From Tigriopus japonicus (Eukaryota; Arthropoda; Copepoda; Harpacticoida; Harpacticidae), in the NCBI GenBank assembly GCA_010645155.1, contig CM021318.1:68958-132957 (forward strand): a stretch of DNA of 64,000 nt. Reading direction: 5' to 3'. Below, one piece after another: positions 33,301 to 48,300 of the stretch; positions within the stretch are counted from its first letter, which is position 1, and each line of letters starts with the position of its first letter. A model generated the notes under the pieces. That model ran no database searches. It was not told the origin of the DNA and saw only the letters and a list, made by a program, of their open reading frames with translations. Made by a program: the position numbers and the translations under genes.

Positions 33301-36300
33301 TTTGATTTTGTCTTTTATGGCTTTTTGTCAGACTTTACCACGCTTATTTAGGCGGGAAAAAGTTTGGAAGCCATGTGTTTCTGATGAGCGTGAAAGTCAA
33401 AACGAAGATCTAAGCCTGATTATTACAACAACTCCCTTCTCATGTGCACAACTTGAAGTTACAATTGCAATTCTTGACATTTTCTACAAAAAAAAAATCT
33501 TTATTGCTATTTTCCAAAAGTTCACCACTGATATTGAGGGGGTTCTTACGAACTTTTGAATCAGTAATGTCCGACTTTGAATAAAAAGCTGGCCAGACGA
33601 GATCTCTTCCTGGGGCAACCAAACCTAAAAACAAATAACTTGTGTAATTGAAGGTTTCCAATTTCTTTTTTTGTTTTTTAAATTACTTTGCAATACTCTT
33701 CAACAAACGTAATACATGCCATTTGGTCTTAAGTGCAACATAACATTTTTCTAAAATATGACCCTTGAAACTCCGGCAATTATTGGCCAGCCTAAACTGT
33801 TAATGCCATTTGGCCTGTAATATGGTACAGTAATCCCCCCATACTGTAAATGCTGCAAAAGACCTTAGGCGACCCCATCCGTCTAGTGGATATTCAGCCT
33901 CGAATGGCGCCTCACGAACCAAGAATGGGCCCTATGACCTCTTAACATTAATTATATAGAAATGATTGTATACAGTCAGGAGCAAAAGTATTCGTAACCT
34001 CGAAAATTTTATTGATTTTTAAATGATACTCGATTTTTGAAAAATACATTTAAGAACCACTTTGCTCCTTAGTTATTCTTTTATCATTTAAAAGCTATGA
34101 TACTTTTCTTTTTAAAAATTTACAAGATTTTGGTTAAAAAACTGCTCAGAACATGTTTTAGACCAAGAGCAAAAGTATTCGTAACATTTTGTCAATACTT
34201 TATTGAATGCCCTTTTTGCTGAATTACACTTAAGAGACGTTTTTCATAATCATTTACAAGATTTTTACATACATCTGAAGGAATGTTAGCCCATTCTTCA
34301 TAACAGATTTGCTCCAGTTCGTCAATTGTCTTTGGACGTCTTGCACGGATACGGACTTTTAATTCTCTCCAAAGGTTTTCAATTGGATTAAGGTCCGGAT
34401 TCATGGAGGGCCAGTCCAAGACCTTAATCCGATTGTCCTTCAACCCTTTCTTGACCAAAATGCTGTTGTGCTTAGGGTCGTTGTCATGCTGGAAGACGAA
34501 CTGTTGACCAAGCCGAAGTTTCCGTGCTGAACTCTGGAGATTCTCAGCCAAGATATCCCGATAGTCTTCTTTTTTCATTGTCCCATGAATTCTCACGAGG
34601 TTACCGGTGCCTTTGGCGGAAAAGGAGCCCCATAACATGATCGATCCTCCACCTTGCTTGACCGTAGGGATGGTGTTTTTTGGATGAAACGCTTCTCCTT
34701 TACGTCGCCAAATCCTTTGAACATCGTTGTGACCAAAAAGCACAACCTTTGTCTCATCTGACCAAAGAATCTTAGACCAAAAGTCACTGGTCTTGTCAAG
34801 GTACTTCTTGGCAAATTCCAAGCGAGCCTTCAAGTGTCTATCCTTGAGCAAGGGAGTCTTCCGTGGGCTACAAGACTTCAATCCTGCTTTGTGAAGTGAG
34901 CGAGCAACAGTAAACCTCGAGATGGACAATCCATTTTCACTGAGACTGTTCCGGATGTCCTTGACCGTTGTTCGAGGATTATTTGTGACCTCTCTGACAA
35001 TCTTCCTCTCAAGTCTGGCTGACAGTTTCCTTGGACGACCGGATCTTGGGAGGTTCTCAGCCGTTCCGTTCTTTTGTGCCTTCTTCACGACGTACTGAAT
35101 CGTTGAAATCGGGATGTCCAGAAGCTTCGAAATGGCTCTGTAGCCCTTGCCTCCATGATGAAGACTTACTATCTTCAACTTCAAGTCCTTGTCGAGCTCC
35201 TTGATCTTGGTCATGATTGGCTGACTGTGAAGCAATTGTTCAATTCCGTAAAATTTATAAGATCCAAGAAAGATCTAGAAAATCTTGGAAAAAAGGAGAC
35301 TAAATGACTTTTCTCCGGCTTTCCAGAATGTTCTACATCTTTCGATCAATTTTTTCTGATGAAAAATCTGTTTATAAACCTATTTTGTTAACTTTTTTGC
35401 GCGTTACGAATACTTTTGCACTATCTAAAATTTTATTTTTAATAATTAAAAGTTAGTTTCAGACATTTTTATAAAACAATTGTGGGAAACTGGTATTATT
35501 CTTAATCGGAAAAAATATTACATTCTTACAAACTTCTTAGCATAGTATTTAATTGGATATAAAGGATTTTCTGGTTTTCTCGTCACGTTACAAATACTTT
35601 TGCTGCTGACTGTATATACTTCACTTTTTATCAATTTCCATTACTGGGTTTAGAAAAAAAAAGTCATCAACAATTCACTCAAAAAACTACCAAAATAAAG
35701 ACCAAAATGACAAAATGATAGTCAAATGTTGTTTAAACTAAAACGAGCTTACCCCCCTTCTAAACCGTCCAAATCAGAATTCACAGCAACTCTTCTTCAT
35801 TTTCTGCATTAATCATGCTCAGTTGCAGATACTCAAAATTGATGAGATATAAGGTAAAATAAAGAAAAGGCTCAAAATGTCCCACTTTACTATTTGGTTT
35901 TACTTGTCTTGTTTATTTCACAACTATTTCCGGAATACTGCAATTTTTCAAATGACTCCTTTATTTTACCTTGGTTTAAAATTTTAATAGGCTTGCAATG
36001 TTAAATGGCTTCAAAACCATTTGACCTCTTTTTTGAGCACAATTATTGCCAAGCGTTCAGTTTCCATACGGCATTTGTTCCACTAGAAAAAGAACCATTA
36101 AAATATGCACACTTTCATATGGGACTGTTGGACAACAAGATCGTAACCTTATCCTGAGTTTGAATCAATGTTTTGCTACTCGTCAACTAAAATGTTACGC
36201 ACTCGGTATGTCAAGTTTAAGTACACATTCACGAAAGAAAGCAACGACCGCATAAAAGACAAACTGGGCCAAACGGTAAAAGCCATCTTGGCCGTAGTGT

Positions 36301-39300
36301 TGCCATTAGTTATCAGTTCTTTGGCCATGACTAATGTGTTGGCTTTGAGGAGGGACTTGTGGTTCATTGTCCCCTTTGATGCATTTTTTACCATTCAGCC
36401 AGTTTCCTGTTCTCGCTCACCAATAATCTGATATTGGTTTCATGAATACATTGACTTTTTGTTGACTCACCGAGGCGAGGTTTTTACCGGGACCTCTGGG
36501 ATTATGATTAATTATTATTACTAAACTCCTTGACAAGGCTTCGGATTCTAAACCAAACCAGATTTCATCTGAGTAAGTGGAACACGTCCCTCCAAACTGA
36601 TTGGGGGCAATAAGGAAACTTGTTCTCAAAATCATGCACTCCCCACATTATCGGCTCCAAAGATCCATAGTTGGTGACAGTGGTTGTTCCCTCAAACCCT
36701 GTTCCAAACCCGCACCCAAATTTTAATCCCCACCCAAATCGCCCTTTGTCAACTCTGAAAGGGTCCTTTGTGTCGATCAACGTGGGAAAGTGAACGAGTG
36801 AGTGAGTGAGTGAGTGAGTGAGTGGTCCATTGCTCAATTATGGAACGAACCACCCGAGGTTGGTTCCCTCTCTTGGCGGTCGTTTGTCACCCAGACTCTC
36901 TTGGCGAGGCTCTGTGGTTGACGTTGTTCATACAAATCTGTCGCCATGAGGTAGTTTTTGGCGTGACATTGCTAGGCCTAGCACTAAATAGTTCCTGTCT
37001 AAAAGTGGAACACAAAGCCCAGACGGGTTTCCTTGAGTTCAAAATGGCAAACACGGGACCGAACGAACGAACGATCATGATCTAGGATTGTTTCCATTTC
37101 AGAGCTCCGAGAATTGTTCGCATTGCCGAAACGACCAAAGCCGGCTCCTTGATCGAGTCTTTCATTATTATGGAGAACCCGGACGTTTTTCGGGGCATCT
37201 CCTGTCAACTTTTGCCCGTGGGAGCCCGGGAATACTTTTCCATCAGTCCAGGGTTGCCAACGGCTATTAAAGGCGAGAGTCGATGCGATCTGAGGCTGAC
37301 CAAAGAGCTCGACTACGAATCGCGGTCTTCCTTTGTGCTCGAAATCATTGCCGAGGTAACGGGCAAGTTTTTTTTCTATTTTAGATTAAAGGTTTGAAAG
37401 ATTCTTTATCGATCATGTAGAAAGAGACCTATTTCCTCTTTATTGCTTTCTTTGTGGGTCAGTCTGAGAGGGAAGAGATCATGGGTGAGGTGTTGAGGGT
37501 ATTTAGAATTTCGAAAGATAGCTCCTCTTAATACCCTTAATAGTTTACCTGCTATAGATGTTGATTTGATTGATTAGTTACCAGTACAAAAGAATTCAAA
37601 ATTTATTTTGCATTTTAGTATAGCTTAGTAATTGAGCTTTTCTTTTTTTTGCAAAATCAAACGAGACTTTTTTATTGATGATAAACTCAAAGAATGAGGT
37701 AATTAGATGCATGTTTAAGGACGTAACAGAAAGTGGGGCATAACCAAAACAAGTCAAATGAAAATTCCTCAAGTCTAATCGCAGGTGACATGTTAAGTAC
37801 ACTAAGTCAAATAGGTAAAAAATTATCAAAATCAAATCATTTTGACGGTGTAGGAGCATACTGTAGTCTCAGCACAGATGCTGCGATTCCAATGCAAAGC
37901 CAAGCAGCATTAATCTGATTTGATCTTTAGGAAAGCTTGAGTTAACATGTAAAATAAAACTTAATGTTGGCATATTTGCCTACTTCATATTCCTGCTGAC
38001 ATTTCAGCTTGATTACTACTACACTTAAACCATGGATGGTTTTTTCTATTTGACAAAGTACAAAAAAGTATGCTTTCCTTGATTTGCTTTAAGGAAGAGA
38101 ATTATTCCTAACGTTAAATTCTAAACATTGACCACAGAATGCCTGGACGGACACAAAATATGACACCAGGAATGTGGTCGTCCATGAATTCATCGTTGAA
38201 GTTCAAGATGTCCAGGATTCAGCTCCCTATTTCCTTGAGGCTCCTCCCGTAACGCGTCTCCCGGAAACGGCAAAAGTAGTAAGTTCAAGATGATCCGACA
38301 CATTTCAGCAAAACACATCGGCAAAATTTTCCTTCACCTAGGGCGATCGTGTGTTGGAGGTGAAAGCCTTTGATGGCGATTACGCACATCCTAGAAGGAT
38401 CCGATATGGCTTGGACCCCAAGGAGAGACCCTTCAGTAGTTACTTTCAGATCGATTCTGACTCAGGAATCATCACCGTGCGCAAAAACCTTCAGGTAACC
38501 TTGCCTTCAAATGAGTCATAACAAGAGTTTTAACGCTAGATTTCAAATCTCAGGATATAGAAACTAGACCCAATACACCCGTGTTACTGAGGGTTTTGGC
38601 GGAAGAGATTCCAAATCAGCCAGGGGATCTCAATGAGTCCACTGCCATGTCCAAAGCTGAAGTCGAAGTTGCGGTCATCATTGATGACGTCATCAATAGC
38701 AAACCAAGATTTCTCCAAAACCAGTGAGTCACATAAACAGGATCTCTATCCTTTGATCAATATACTTCATCACGTTCATTTCTAGTTATACGACCAACTT
38801 GGAGGAAAATGCCATTGAAGGAACGGTGTTGGTTTTCTCTGGGGATTTGGACATCGTGGAAGACACCGATAAGGTATGAATTGGACGCAAAAACAGAGTT
38901 TTTTTGCAAACCTTTTTTTCTCGGCAAAGGTTGTGGTTGACGTCTTTTTTGTGCTATTCTTTACAATCAAGCCTCAAACCTTTGTGACACAAATTTGGTG
39001 GAATTTCGTTCATTACCGGTTTTTTTGACGAAAACAAAAGCTGTTACGGAAAGGAAATCAAGAGCTAAGAAAGTTTCATATTCACATGAGAAGCCAACTT
39101 TCTGACAACCCCTGCAAATCGTTGCGTGACTCTCTTGATCCAAGTTTGGCAAACTTGTTGTTCCCAGAGGTCATTCGGATTATCACAAACGAATAAATGC
39201 GCCCGAAAGTGGGCTCTGATCCCAATTTAGGTGGAATAGTTTCCCTATCTAAAGTATGTCAAACCAATGATTGATGGATCCTATCATGAGGATCAAAGTT

Positions 39301-42300
39301 TGTCTTGCCAAAAGAAATGTGTTCCACTTTCGGTCCTTTTCGGTATTTGATGACAAGTTTCCCCTTGAAGGTTGAATCACTTTCACTAAGTTATGAGATT
39401 GAAAGGAGCCACCTTATCGGTGGTTCCAAGTGTCAATGATCCATTCATAACGCGACCTTGGGAACCAACAAAGATATGTAGTGATCAGCCGAAATGGCTC
39501 AAGCTACCAAACAGGACTAAATCTTTGACGGTAACAAATACATTTTTCACGTTGGACTTGCGAAACGTATTCTAGAAATGACGCAGAGGGCGCCACCAAT
39601 TACGATATAAACTTGACAGTGCCTAATTGAGTTTCATTAGTTTCATTTAGGATTAGTGTCTCCACAGGATTTAAGAGGAAAAAAGAAGTCTAAGAAAAAG
39701 AGCAGTGTTTGGGAGAAAATGCATATCCAGCCATCTTGCACACATCTTGGAAGTATCTTAATATTGTAAATAATGCATTTTAGATAAAATGTTGCGCTTT
39801 TTTGGCAATCGGGACCAAGCGAGGTCCGGACTAAAGGACAACAAAGCAGGCTTGCAAGATATTTCCAAACTAATATTTTGAAATTAAGTAATGTGAAATA
39901 CTAATTCACAGAAAAGACTTCCCTCTCATTTGAAACATCTTCTAATTTCAAAACAGAAGCAAAAATATCTTTAAGTTTTGTGAAGAAGAAAGTTCTTGTT
40001 TTTCAAAAAATCTTATTATCCTCGTATTCTTCTATTCAGAGAGCTCTACAACAAACAAGATAATATCCGCCTATATCAATTAGTTGCCCAATCTTCAAAG
40101 AACCACCCATACTTAATGTTCAGAAGTATTTTTGTCCAGGGGAAAAGAAATTGGAACCTAAAATACCACTTAGACATCTATTTTGGGGAAATTCAGACTA
40201 ATTTTGAACCAAGGTATTTTAGATCCGTCAATATTCAGAGTAGAGCCATTTCAATTAAAAGAGTCCCAACATGAAAATGACTGGTCCAACCTAGATTCAA
40301 CGTTTTCCCATGTTTGGAGAAGAGCAAAAGATCACAAAAGAGCGCAAAAATACATCGACAACGTATACAACGACAAAGTTTTTAAAAATCCTATTTAAAT
40401 ATATTTTTTTGCATATTTTTACATTTTTGTCCAAATTTAGTGTTTTCACAAACTTTTGGCATTGGCGTTTTTGTACGTACTAAAGAGATTGTGACCAAAT
40501 ACATCATTTAGGTACTCTTTTACTGCAGTGGCTCTAACCGAGGCAAAATCATTGAACATTTTTAGGCCCAAAAATATCCACATAGATGTTTAGATTGCAA
40601 TTTCTTGATCAAAATAAAAGTGACAATTGAGGTTGGATTTACTTGTTGGACCCCAGTGAAATTGACAGATTCAAAGGCCAATTCGCAACTGCATACGTAG
40701 AGAAAGAAAAATAAATTCATTTTGGAGTTGCAAAATAGTAAAACTTCTATGCTTTCTATGCTTTCGGCTAATCCCTAGCATACATCTACCGCCTCTTGTG
40801 TACGTTGGAGAACCCTCGTCCAAAACCAAGGTATTAATAACGTAGATACATTACGTAGATACAATATGAAGTGAAAGTGAAAGCTATCCTCGTGGCACAC
40901 GAGTCATAATTCGCGTGAATAGATCGCCATTAATCATTGGTTTGCGCTGGCGCTTGTTCGTTCATAACCTTGCGAATTAGCTAAGGTCGATTCACGGTCT
41001 TCGTCTTTGTGGTGGCTCAACTTTGAAGTAGCGGCCTTCATAACAATCAATCTTACTGTGTATTTGCTCGAGCATTTTTCCAATTACTTTTTCCAACCGC
41101 AGCTATGCACATCACCTTTATGACTTGACCTTCAAATCCTGGTTATAAATTCTTCCAATTGAATACTTGATTGTGAGCGAAACGTTATCTTAATTTTCCT
41201 GCAGTTACCTTTCCCTTATAACATGAGTAAGCTTACTCATGTTTATAAGCTCAAGGCACAATGATAGTACTGTAAAATAAGGTTGAACTTTTGAACCTTA
41301 ATCAGCTTCAATCGGTAGATGTTTTCGAATTGTTGTAGAACACACGTTGGACAGTTTCAAAACACTCAACACATGCTTGTTTCATGGAGCAAATAGACCT
41401 TAAAGTCTTTGATCGTCTTTTGCGTAAAAGATGGAACAGCATAAAGGGCCGAAACCAAATGTGACCAATTAGAGTGTACATTTCTGACAAATAAAGTAAG
41501 CTTCTTAAGACTTAAAATTGCAAGAGAAAGGACTACAAAGCAAATGATGTGTCAAAAAAACTTGAAACTTACATACACATGGATTCATCAGTTGATGTGC
41601 GTTTTCACGTCGAATTTTTTTTGCTTGAACAATTTTTCCTTCGTAGTTGTTGAGGTCAAATTTTTGAGGGTCTGGTATTGTTTCGGTCAAAACTTGGGTC
41701 TCGAAAGAATATTTTTTCAAGAAATGCCAAAAATGGGGGCAATAAACTTCTTTTTGGACATAAAATCTTGCTTGAAATGTGTTTTGCAAGTGGCTAACTT
41801 TTGACTTTGATTTTTGATTGATATCAATATTGTTGTTTCCCATTGTAGAAAACCTTACCCCAAGTTCAGAAAAACTTGTTTGGTTGATCGGCAGAATTCG
41901 GCTTTGAGTCCACCATTAGGGAGATGAGATGAACTGGGTGAGGGGTCGTAACTTTTTAGTTTACTCACTTTCCCACAATTCCCACTTTTTAAAAGCAAAC
42001 TGAGCGAAATCAAAAAGTCATGGTTACCCTAAATTTGTGCATAGTTTTGCTACATTTTGCGTGTATCACCACTGGGTAAAATACACTATGTACTGGAGGT
42101 GAGAAGGAGTTAGGTCAAAATATTTATACCTAACTATGTTTAAGATCGTCGCATTGACTTAATCATCATTAGTGCCGGATTTTTTGTTTACTGCGGAGCA
42201 GAAAATCTAGACGTTTCAAGGAGTAAGGTCAGCTGTCGATCGCGCCCATCAACCATCAGCTGACCCTTCTTTGTAAAACGTCTGGAATTTCTGCTCCGCA

Positions 42301-45300
42301 GCAAAACAATTTTTTCCGGCCTATTATCATCATCCATTTGAAAGCTTCGCTAATTTTCAAAGTCCAATTTTTCGAGGTTGGCCTCATTTTAGTGGTCAAC
42401 ATTAAGGTCAGCAAGTACTTCAAGGTCAGTTCGCTCCTTATCCGTTCCTGCATATCATGTTGAGTTAAGCAAGCCAAGACTGGTTTTTGCCATTAATGTA
42501 GTAGCTTGAAGGACTTGCTTTTATTTATGTATGTTCATGGCCCAGATTTTTCGTATTGCCTCGACTGATAACCATCAGCCATTACAAATACCGAACCATG
42601 AACCACGGACGAAATGTGCACTTTTAGGTCTCGAGGTCGCTTAGGCATGCCATCGTGGCCCATGGGACGAACAGCTATTTATATGAATATTTTTCTCTGA
42701 CCTCATTCACTTTTTCCAAACCCACGAGTTTCAATTATGAACAGGCCAAGAAAAAACAGTTCTTATGGGGAAAAACAAAGAAAAGGGTTGGAGAAAAGTT
42801 TTCTGAAATGACAAAATATCCCTCTGAAGATTTGAAATTATGTCTACAAAATTGATTGGGTTTAAGATAAGCTATCAGTTCAGTACCTAACGTTTGGAAA
42901 TATAAGAATAACTCTCGATAGAAGAAGAACAGTGTTATTGACGGACTTTTTTATATTCAGCTTAGTATTTTTTTCATTTGGATACAGGAGGCACAAAAAC
43001 CTTTTTCAAATGCCGACTTAAATACCTGAAATTTTTGGGGTGAATTTTAATTTTGGGAACATATACTCCTTTGTGTCAGTGAAAGTACAAACAATTTGGA
43101 ATAAATATTGGCCATGTTGTTTAGTGATGATTGTGCAAATTAAACAAAGAACGTTTTAAACATTGGATTGAGTCTAAGATTTGACTGACCAAAGACATGA
43201 GAACAATTTCAAATTGACCGCAATAGCATTCAATAATATCTAATAAATAAGATCATCCTTATCACATTCTTACAGCGAGAATGGTTACTATGGTAACAGA
43301 TGTCAATTACTAAGTTTAAATTGCAAACAACAACAGTATCAAAAGTTACTCTTATCCTCAATCTTGAAAGTATACATTTTCAATTTGAGAAAAAGTAATT
43401 GGCTATTTAAGAAAGGAAGTCTTCAAGGTTAGTTTGCGGACAGTGATGACGAAACCCTAATGTGGAACCATGACAAATTGGAACCACACACAATGACGAG
43501 CTCGCTACGAAAGGATCGTTATTGTATTTTTTCAAGGTCATCAGAGTGCACACAAGAAGAGAAAAGGATCGGTAGGGTCTCTATTCACTATATTGATTTC
43601 CCAATTTCACCTCTACACTAGCCAAGATGCATGTGAATCATCGCAGCCTTCAAAGGCCCACGCAAGTTTTGCAAATCTATATCGGGCCTTTGTTCCTGTT
43701 CCCAAATGTCAGGCTTGGATGAAATTATCGATTTTGTATCATAACACGAGCTGATTAAACTTTTAGAGATAATTTCAGACATGTACCTGGATCAACTTCA
43801 GGCTTGTAAGAAATTTGAAACGTGGAGAAAATCATTTAAGTTGCCATCTTGTGGTTTCATTTTGATTGGATGTTGTTATTGTTGCATTCTTTTGACAAAT
43901 TATACTCCAATCGATGGCTCTCATGACTTTGGCAGCCTCTCGTCAAAAGGGCATTAGCTTCATCCAAACCTTCAAGACTGTTTTTATTTCGTCTTTAGAC
44001 AGGGTCCAAACAGCTTTCTTTCTTCGATTGTGTTTTCCCTTCAGGGTTTCTTTTGTGCCCTAAAAATTACTTTTGACAAAAACATGAAAAGAGATTAAAT
44101 TTTGTACTTTGGGATTTTGCTAAGTAGGCAACAAAAATCGGAGTTGGCATTTTATGGGGAGTAAGATTTGGCAACCCTGAGTGACCAAAATGAAAGGGGG
44201 CATTATCAGACCAAAGAACGCCTTTTCCGAAGGCCATGAATAATGGACGAGGAAATGAAGACTTGAAGGCGTGTCTCAAGGTCGCGGCAAGGGTCAATAC
44301 TATCATTTGATGTGATTGTCTTAAATTTTTTTGTATGAAATAGAGATGGATGAACTCTTCGATGGAAAGAGATGATTATGACAAGTTTGTTCCTCGTTTT
44401 GTTCCATTTGTCTCGCTCCATTGTTCGGCCTGTCACACACAATGAATCATGTGTCAGTTTGATGACTTGATTCATGCCTTAAAAGTCTGCCTTTGAACGT
44501 CAATCCTTCCTCATTTATGCCCTTTTTTATGAAAAGGATTTGCCTGAATTTCATCCAAGATGAAATCAATCGAATGCACTTTCAAATGAGGACATTGTTG
44601 ATCATTGAGTAGACACCATGAAGGACTGATTTTATGGAAAACAAATTTACTGTTCCCCAATCTTTTTCGATATAGGCTCATTTTGCTTTTAAACCTTGCA
44701 TCTCAATGGGAAATCCAAAGCAAGAAACCATGTGAGAATTGACAAAAGAAGGACCAAAAGTAAACTTGCCCCAATGATAAGTTCACCACGGTACTAAATC
44801 ATCATCAAATAAGTAATAACCTAGTTAAGAGCATATGTTTATTCCTATAATTTGGGTTACATTACTAGCGGAATTGATTTATTAATTTATTTAAGAGGCT
44901 TTCCCACAGTCTGTTCTAAAATTGACACTTAAAACCATAAATTCATTGGATTGAGAAAAATTGCGAACACATCGATACATGTGTCACTATAGATTTTCGA
45001 GATCATAGCGCCCTCTAGGAGAACAATCTAATCAAAGATTGTACCTTGAAGGTGTTTGAAATTCTCTCAGAGTCCATTCAGTTCTTTAGAATCTCAGATT
45101 TTTTTGCAATCAGTTCATCATTCAAACCAAGAGTCGGCTGTATTTTTATCCCAAAAATGGTCAGACTTGACGTGTGTTATGTAATTTAATCTAAAGAGTA
45201 CGGTCATAAACAACGCCATCTCTGTCGTTCAGCTTACGGATTCCATAAGGCCAAATCCGAGCTTAAGTCTCTTTGAGGCCTTATGAAATCGGCAAGTAGA

Positions 45301-48300
45301 ATAAGAGAAAACATTAGTAACAGATGGCGTTGTTTATGACTAGGGTCCGGAAACATTTTTTGCCGTGGAGCGGAAATTCCAGACGTTTCAAGGAGTAGGA
45401 TCAGCCAAGCTATGAAACGTTTAGGATTTCTCCCCATTTTTCCTTCACAGCAAAAAAACACAACTTTTTCAGGGGTCCACTTATGACTCATAAGATTTGA
45501 CCAGCAGAGAACCTATCCAAACCCAAATGTTGTGACATATTATCCTTAATGCAACACTTTATGTTTCCAGGGTGAGAATGGAAAGCTGGAATTATTCATT
45601 GAAGGTAACTTTGAAGACACCTTTGAGATTTCACCCGCCATTGTGGAAAATCGAGCTCAGTTTCGAATCAGTGTCAAAAGCAACAAAAAATTGGATTTTG
45701 AGACACTTCAAACCCTCACATTTAAGGTAATAAGATTAAGTGAACTCGATAGGACATTTATTACAGACCACTCATTTTTTACCAAACACACAATTTCAGA
45801 TCACTGCCAGAGAATTAGGGATCAATAAATTAAGTACTACTGCAATGGTCACGGTCAATTTGATTGACGTTAACGACAATGCTCCCAAGTTCCTCAAAGA
45901 AAAGTACATCTTTAATGTATTTGAAAACGAGGCTCCAGGCAAGGTCCTATTGAAGGTGAGACCATATATCATTGGCTTGTTTTGAATTCGACTTAAATTT
46001 TAAAATTGTGTTGTTTTTTTTCATTCATTTTTTCCACCAGGTCGAGGCAACGGATCCGGATAGTGCGGAAAATGGAGTCATCCGATACACCCGTCTTATT
46101 GGAGATGATCCAGTCATTGAAGGACTACGTTTGGATCCAATTTCTGGGGAGATTTCACTGGTGAAGAACGAGTACCTGGATCGAGAGGCGATTGCAAGTA
46201 AGCTTTAAATTTAGAAATAAGAATTTTATGCGAAAAAAAATCCCTAGATAAAATTTAAAAGACAGAAAAAGATAGACAATAAAATTATTTAAAAAAGAAA
46301 ACAAGCAAAATAGCAAATTCGAGAGAAGAGATGAACCAAAAATAATGAGGAAATGAAAAATACCAAAATGTATCAAACTTTGAGCACTGTCAAAATGAAC
46401 CGATTTCAAATATCTTACCATTTTGACACCTTTCAAAATTGTCCCCAAAAAGATGTTACAAGGCTCTAATAAAACATAATAGAACCCTGCATTGAAATTA
46501 CCACATTAACAACGCAAAAAGGCAAGAAGATAAGAAAAATTAACAAATGGCTCTTTTAGCCTAGAAATTTTGCCACCACTTATATTTGTCACAAATAAAT
46601 TTCTGGTTTGCTGAACTTTTTTGCAATACTTGTAGTTGCTAAAACGGAATGAAATAGTTGGCTTGTCATGAAATTCCAGAGGACTTTACATCTTTTGCAT
46701 GTGCGTGACAGGGCATATCACGTTCAGATAACTTAGGTGTACAGGGCTGATCCAAGATTGGCGGAACATTATGGGTCCAAATTCTCAAAACCTCTTTTAA
46801 GCTAATATTTAGAAGCCTTGTAAACTGAGCTCTAAATGCATTTTTTAGGTCATACAATTGGCGTGGAAGCCATAGATCAGAACGGAGAGCCCGGAGGACG
46901 AACTGCCCAAGCCACCATTGTTATCAATGTCGTGGATGTCAATGATCAACCTCCAATCTTTCTTAAGAAGAAATACCAAGGGTTCATGAACGGAGACCTC
47001 ACCAAACTGAGGAACGACCTTCAAGTGGAGGCGACCGACCTTGACCAAAAAGGGTCCAAGAACAGTCAAATCAGATATGAGATCATCAAGGGGAATTACG
47101 ATAAGAAGTTCAACATTGACGAGGTCACGGGAGTGATCACGGTGAGCGAGCCTCTCACCAATGACGTTCGATCGCAAAGAAGATTTTCGAGGCAAAATGG
47201 AATTGACGATGAAGAGTTCCGTAAGTCCACAAAAAGAACCTTATTCCGAAAAAAATATGAAACCATTTCTAAATTTTGTCTAATTGACAACGAAGTGCAT
47301 ACAGACAATAATTGACACCTCATACAACTACAGTGAAAATTGTTGAAGATTTTGTGCAAACGCTGAAATTGTTATATTTAGGATTTTGAGAAAAATTAAT
47401 TACCCTTTTTGATTGTAAAAACAGACAAAATACTCATTAATGTGACTGCTTCGTTAACAATAAAAAATCCAAAAAGGTCGAAACTAGTTATGGACCAAAA
47501 GAGCTTGTAACCGAAAGTTAAAAAAACTTGCTGAAAGCCCAAAACAAAAGTGATTGACGACAAAATCATATTCACATTCATTTTACCTTACATACCCGTT
47601 GCCCATCTTAATGAAGTTCCGAAATTGGACCTAAAGCACTCGATTTTTCCAAACTCCAATTTTTATTTGAGTAGCACTTGTCCGTTGTCGCTTTCAGTAG
47701 GCAAAACTCAGACCGAAACCGAACTGAAGTAGTCAAACAAATAAAAATCCTCTTATCCAAGACGTGTTTTTAAATAATTTTTAAAACAAAGTAACAAAAA
47801 GGGAACTTTCTTTGAGTTCATTTGATGTTGTAAGTAATGAATCATGAGTGGGTAGTATTTCTAATCATCTTTGGATTCAAGGTTTTTCAACAAAAAATGT
47901 CACTGTCAAATCCCAATACAATCTTCCATAAGAAGCCATCTAATATGAAAAGAAAAGAATAAAATACTATTTTGCATTACCCACTTTCAGAGGCACTGAG
48001 TGCGGTCGAACCAATCATTACATTGATGGTACGAGCTTACGATCTGGGTATCCCAAGTTTGGATGCCGAAGTCCCAGTCTACATTTACACCGAGGACATG
48101 TTTTCAAGAACAATGAGGTTCATCATTTCCCAAGAACCTCGTCAAGTTGAGGAGCATCAAGCTGAAATTAGTGATCTGATTTCCACCATGACGGGTGGGG
48201 ATGCGGAAATCCAAGACATCAACCCGTACTACGGCAATGAGCTCACCTTTGATGGCTATGAAATTGCTGAGCTTGATGTGGATCGAGAGTCCAAAGCCGT

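Larger units (their letters stand above)
32205..37102 (+). other. Cadherin intron 2
   Basis: 4.9 kb without a supported host exon. It carries the Tc1-type transposon (33973-35612) and a GAGT microsatellite (36796-36826). Confidence 0.6.
38874..45570 (+). other. Cadherin intron 7
   Basis: 6.7 kb. I see MITEs at 42174-42320, 45203-45340 and 45342-45480. Open frames near 39996-40398 and 42655-42855 lack splice context or family resemblance. Confidence 0.55.

Noticed and set aside
39996..40398. Overlapping 71- to 92-codon frames in cadherin intron 7
   Set aside because: No splice signals in phase, no family resemblance, AT-rich composition like the surrounding intron.
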